64,000 nucleotides of DNA from Bacillota bacterium (lineage in GTDB: Bacteria > Bacillota > Clostridia > Oscillospirales > Ruminococcaceae). A program made the translations under genes and the position numbers. The stretch lies in the NCBI GenBank assembly GCA_023418925.1, contig JAEZYS010000002.1, positions 124,001 through 188,000 on the forward strand, read 5' to 3'. Of this stretch, positions 60,772-64,000 are shown piece after piece. Below the pieces are notes generated by a model. The model saw only the letters and a list, made by a program, of their open reading frames with translations. It was not told where the DNA came from and did not search any database. Numbering within the stretch: the stretch's first letter is position 1; every line of letters starts with the position of its first letter.

Positions 60772-61231
60772 CGCCGTAAATCTCCTTTTCAATATCGTCA
60801 AGACTTTCAATCTCAATCTCCGTCTGTGGTTTATCTGAATACTTATCCGGCATACGGTTCTTCAGATAAATATTTAATGCCCCGACATTCGGAGCAATAG
60901 CCTTTTTCTTTGTTTTTACAGACTTTCTGCCGCCTGAATATGAGATCTCTTTTTCTGTGACCGTAGTTCCGACAGCAGAAGCAATAAGAGCCATCTCAGC
61001 TTCAGCATTAATCAGATCCTCATTATCCTTGATAAATTTTGCAACATCAGAACGTCTGGATGAAAAATCTTTCATCATCTGCTTTCTGATTTTCTTGTCA
61101 GGTTCAGCAAGTAACTTCTGAACAAAATCGGCAACGGTTTCAGTGCCGCCGCTAGGTTCTGATTCAGATTTAGGATTAATTACACCTGCAAGAGCAATAA
61201 TGCTGTCTTTTGCGACTGGATTAAGTGCCAT
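60752..61231 (-). CDS. terS: Phage terminase small subunit
   Basis: The protein has 159 residues from ATG 61231, behind GGAGGTGGTAAT. A longer frame from 61288 contains this ribosome site. The C-terminal signature LNIYLKNRMPDKYSDK is characteristic of TerS proteins that recruit the large subunit. The N-terminal part would hold the DNA-binding domain but is atypical. It starts the packaging operon. The 238 bases upstream contain no gene. Confidence 0.8.
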   Translation of the reverse strand: MALNPVAKDSIIALAGVINPKSESEPSGGTETVADFVQKLLAEPDKKIRKQMMKDFSSRRSDVAKFIKDNEDLINAEAEMALIASAVGTTVTEKEISYSGGRKSVKTKKKAIAPNVGALNIYLKNRMPDKYSDKPQTEIEIESLDDIEKEIYGDEENST

Positions 61232-61469
61232 ATTACCACCTCCATCTGTGAAAAATATAAAGCGCCACTGTGAGCCGCAGAAACGCACACAGAGCCACTT
61301 TTAAAATAAGAGTATAATTATTTCAAAATGAATACTTACTAGCCATTTTAACGCCGTTTAATGCCTGTTTAACGGTATCATTCTTTAAGGTATGCTGCGC
61401 CATTCAGATTATAGCTTTTTATAACCTGTTTACATGATATATACAGCTGATGCCGAACAGGGGAACGAA
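61232..61469. other. Non-coding gap upstream of terS
   Basis: This 238-base spacer is somewhat richer in GC than its surroundings. No gene, clear promoter or terminator was resolved. Confidence 0.45.
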
Positions 61470-63242
61470 TCAACCCTGACCGGTATTATCATCTGCTTTT
61501 GGTGCAGCCTTAAGCTCTATGCCTAGATTAGCTTTATGTACTCTGCCGCCGAATTTAACAGCAACGGATGCTTTGCATTGTCTTTTATTCAAATAAGTAA
61601 CTTTATCATCCTGACCTGAAAGGAAACCTTCATATCCTATGCAGTTCCCATTATCATCAATAAGAGCGTTTGACTGTTCAATAATCTCTCCATCGTTAAA
61701 CAGCCATCTCATTATTTCTGATTCGTATTCAGGAAGAGGAGAAGGTGCTCCGAGAATTTTCAAAACTCCATCTGTTTGTTTAATTAAGTGATGCAGTTCT
61801 GCAGAGTAATTTATCTCTACAAATACATAACCATATAATTCGTTTTTAGGGCAAACTCCAGTTATGCCATTATTATTGTTAAAACCTGCTGCCATGATGC
61901 CTGCGACATGCGTACCATGTTTTAGATATATTGAAAGTTCATCTTGACTTTTAATAGTATCTTTTAAAGGATTTTTCCATGTTTTTTTAAAATCTAAGTC
62001 TTCATGATTTTCATCAAATGAAGAATCTATTAAACCAATTTTTACTTCTGACATATCATCATAATAATCCCAAGCACGAAAAGCATTAATTGCATATAGA
62101 TTCCAGTTATCGTTATTTATTCCACTAGCTGTACTCATCTTTTCATCATTTGGCATAAAATTTGGTTGTAACGTATAATAATAATTTAGTGATACACTTT
62201 CAATAGATGAATTTTGAAGTAATTGGTTCATAACAGAATTTAAGTAATCAATATTTGTATTACTATTAAACTCTATCTGATATTCATTTGAAATATCAAT
62301 ATATCCTACTATTTCAGCATTTAATTCTCGAACTATGTCTGACATCTCTTGATATGTAATATTGTCATCTGCCATAAGAAGCAACTGATTTTTAATAAAA
62401 GAAAAATCATTACTAGTATATTCGATATCATCTTCGCTAGTGATATTCTTACAAAAAACCCCTTCATTATTCTCATCAATAGGATATTCAGGTATTGTTT
62501 CTGTGCTTTCATCAATAATTGTCTCAGTTAACTTTACAGTCTTAAAGCTAGTTCTAAGATCTGCATTTTTACTTCCTCTTATTCCAATTACAACTGTAGA
62601 ATCAGGCATAATTGACATAGTACTTTGTGAGCATGATATCTCATATACGCCATTATTTTCAGAAATTATATTAGCATTCCATATATCATCAATAGTAAAG
62701 TCAGCATCAAAAGATAAATTCCACGCGTCTATTGGCTTACTAGTTAAATTACATATAGTTATTTCACCCTGAAAACCGGTATCCCAATTATTTGTTTCAA
62801 TTAACTCAACTTTATAACCTCCCGTACTTTCAACTCTTTTTGAAAACATTTCAATTTTAGTTGGAATACTAAGCTGTTTTCCCGTTAGTGTGTATCCAAA
62901 AGTAATTGATGTGTTTGGTTTTATTTCGTAATTATAGTCAAGGTTTTTTATTATGTATTCTGAATTCGTACATTTATAAACTGAACCATTCCATAAAGAA
63001 TTTATTTCACCCCCTGCATCAATTCCAAGTGCCCATCCGTTTATTGGTTTCTCACCTATATTTGTAATAGTTATATTAATATTCTGACTATCTATCCAAC
63101 TATTTTTAACAGAATATTCAACTGTATAATCATCGTATAAAAAAACTTTTTCTGTAATCTCCTCAGCTGAAAGTTTAATAGGGGTAACTACATTCAAGGC
63201 TATAACCAAAGATAACAAAAAATTATATATTTTTCTCTTCAT
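61470..63242 (-). CDS. Chimeric gene: truncated CBM2-like/S8 serine protease fused to a NusG/LoaP-like C-terminal part
   Basis: The protein has 590 residues: a signal peptide (1-26), two CBM2-like modules (about 30-135 and 143-240, each with GWALGxDAGGEI/WNLSFDADF-type cores and WNG/WNA), and a propeptide-like region. A subtilisin domain follows with catalytic Asp406 (LIDSSFDENH) and His442 (HGTHVAGIMAA). The domain stops at about residue 470, before its catalytic serine. The last 120 residues match the second part of NusG-type antiterminators (GYVFVEI, QTDGVLKILGAPSPLPEYE, then a KOW-like GYEGFLSGQDDKV and GGRVHKANLGIEL). A protease product would be inactive. Confidence 0.8.
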   Translation of the reverse strand: MKRKIYNFLLSLVIALNVVTPIKLSAEEITEKVFLYDDYTVEYSVKNSWIDSQNINITITNIGEKPINGWALGIDAGGEINSLWNGSVYKCTNSEYIIKNLDYNYEIKPNTSITFGYTLTGKQLSIPTKIEMFSKRVESTGGYKVELIETNNWDTGFQGEITICNLTSKPIDAWNLSFDADFTIDDIWNANIISENNGVYEISCSQSTMSIMPDSTVVIGIRGSKNADLRTSFKTVKLTETIIDESTETIPEYPIDENNEGVFCKNITSEDDIEYTSNDFSFIKNQLLLMADDNITYQEMSDIVRELNAEIVGYIDISNEYQIEFNSNTNIDYLNSVMNQLLQNSSIESVSLNYYYTLQPNFMPNDEKMSTASGINNDNWNLYAINAFRAWDYYDDMSEVKIGLIDSSFDENHEDLDFKKTWKNPLKDTIKSQDELSIYLKHGTHVAGIMAAGFNNNNGITGVCPKNELYGYVFVEINYSAELHHLIKQTDGVLKILGAPSPLPEYESEIMRWLFNDGEIIEQSNALIDDNGNCIGYEGFLSGQDDKVTYLNKRQCKASVAVKFGGRVHKANLGIELKAAPKADDNTGQG

Positions 63243-63263
63243 ATTCTTTTTCTTTTCTCCTTA

Positions 63264-63986
63264 TTATTGTTTATTTCTAGGCAAGACACTTGACAATTGT
63301 TCAGATAGCTGTTCAGCATAACGATCCTCATTATTGAAATATGAATCGCCATGTTCATTTAACAATAAATATTCTTCATTGTTATTTTCATCTAATCTTA
63401 CTCCATAAAGGCATGATAATCCTTGATCTATGGGTATTCGAACCGTATCAGTATCTATTTTTGTGTTACTTATTTCAAAAAGAGAATCATAATAACCTAT
63501 AAGTTTTTCTTTTGATATAGGTTCATAATCTGTTTCGAAACTATTTTCTTGTATCTTCTTATTTAAATCTTGTAGTATGCTGTATTCCGAATATGAATCG
63601 TAAATACTATTTGTATCTTTATCTACAACAGTATTTTCTAAAAAACCACAAGCAATTTCTTCATTTTCAAATTCAAAATATTTGATATTTCCGTTTTTGT
63701 CAATAAAATACCCAGAAGTTCCGATAAACTTACCAGTTTTATACTCTAGTTCATCAGGAAAGTGATAATAAGTTACAAATACAATTTCGGGCATATCCTG
63801 AGCCAGAGCGTTCAATTCTTCTTCTGATAGGGTTTGAGAAGTAGTTTCCAAAGTAATTGCAGTTGTTATTGTAGTTTCCTCCGTTTGAACTTCTTCAGTT
63901 TGATTACATGCAGATAATACTGTTACACACAAAAAAGCCGATATAATAAAAGCAACTAAACAATGGACTTTTCTTTTAAAGTACAT
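63264..63986 (-). CDS. Secreted lipoprotein of unknown function
   Basis: The 240-residue protein has a lipoprotein signal (lipobox LSAC, Cys27) followed by a Thr/Glu-rich linker (30-57) and an unassigned acidic domain. The start ATG at 63986 follows a GGGGGT site. It lies 21 bases before the chimeric protease gene and probably shares its transcript. It could be an accessory or inhibitor of the protease, but nothing in the sequence proves this. Confidence 0.75.
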   Translation of the reverse strand: MYFKRKVHCLVAFIISAFLCVTVLSACNQTEEVQTEETTITTAITLETTSQTLSEEELNALAQDMPEIVFVTYYHFPDELEYKTGKFIGTSGYFIDKNGNIKYFEFENEEIACGFLENTVVDKDTNSIYDSYSEYSILQDLNKKIQENSFETDYEPISKEKLIGYYDSLFEISNTKIDTDTVRIPIDQGLSCLYGVRLDENNNEEYLLLNEHGDSYFNNEDRYAEQLSEQLSSVLPRNKQ

Positions 63987-64000
63987 TTTTTTACCCCCAT

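Overview
The window looks like the chromosome of a low-GC, endospore-forming member of the Clostridia, probably a Ruminococcus-like Oscillospiraceae species. The evidence is the mix of sporulation genes (dipicolinate synthase A/B, CwlD, SpoVAD/SpoVAE), a complete V-type ATPase operon, a type III glutamine synthetase, a single-chain PurL and a serine protease carrying CBM2-like modules. The base composition is AT-rich throughout, with strong Shine-Dalgarno sites and many hairpin terminators. The species call is inference; the gene content is read directly.

Positions 1-43 kb are ordinary core chromosome. From left to right they hold: the end of dpaA with dpaB; an adaptor plus FtsX-type permease pair; a cwlD-radA pair; a nine-gene V-ATPase operon (G-C-I-K-F-E-A-B-D, minus strand); a UPF0210/ACT-domain pair; hisK, an Lrp-type regulator and an aminotransferase; cardiolipin synthase; spoVAD-spoVAE; mtaB; purL; a class A PBP; an RNA methyltransferase; two TrkA-like proteins with an FtsA-like protein; lepA; a FabG-like reductase with a two-part ThrE-type exporter; and glnN. 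Several start codons differ from the longest open frame because the Shine-Dalgarno site lies inside that frame (ntpB, ntpA, ntpK and others).

At 42971-43047 there is an initiator tRNA-fMet gene. Immediately after it begins an integrated element that runs at least to 61.2 kb and probably past the window end. It holds a tyrosine integrase, a 15-bp tandem-repeat array, ribbon-helix-helix proteins, several small unknown proteins, a Fic-like protein lacking its catalytic histidine, a giant N6-methylase/SNF2-helicase fusion of about 1880 residues, and a short phage packaging module (small and large terminase, portal, MuF-type minor head protein). No capsid or tail genes are visible. The MuF protein ends in what looks like a BECR-type nuclease toxin, and a small gene directly downstream could be its immunity partner.

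The most unusual signals are these. A 17-19 bp palindrome (AATTCCCC-AGT/ACT-GGGGAATT) occurs eight times, only between 45.8 and 54.9 kb, both between genes and in frame inside the giant helicase gene. A promoter-driven, three-way-junction RNA candidate lies between the tRNA and the integrase. A perfect 15-bp hairpin buries the spoVAD start codon. A serine protease with CBM2-like modules is cut in its catalytic domain and fused in frame to the C-terminal part of a NusG/LoaP-like antiterminator. The V-ATPase operon carries a duplicated leader upstream of ntpB and ntpC.
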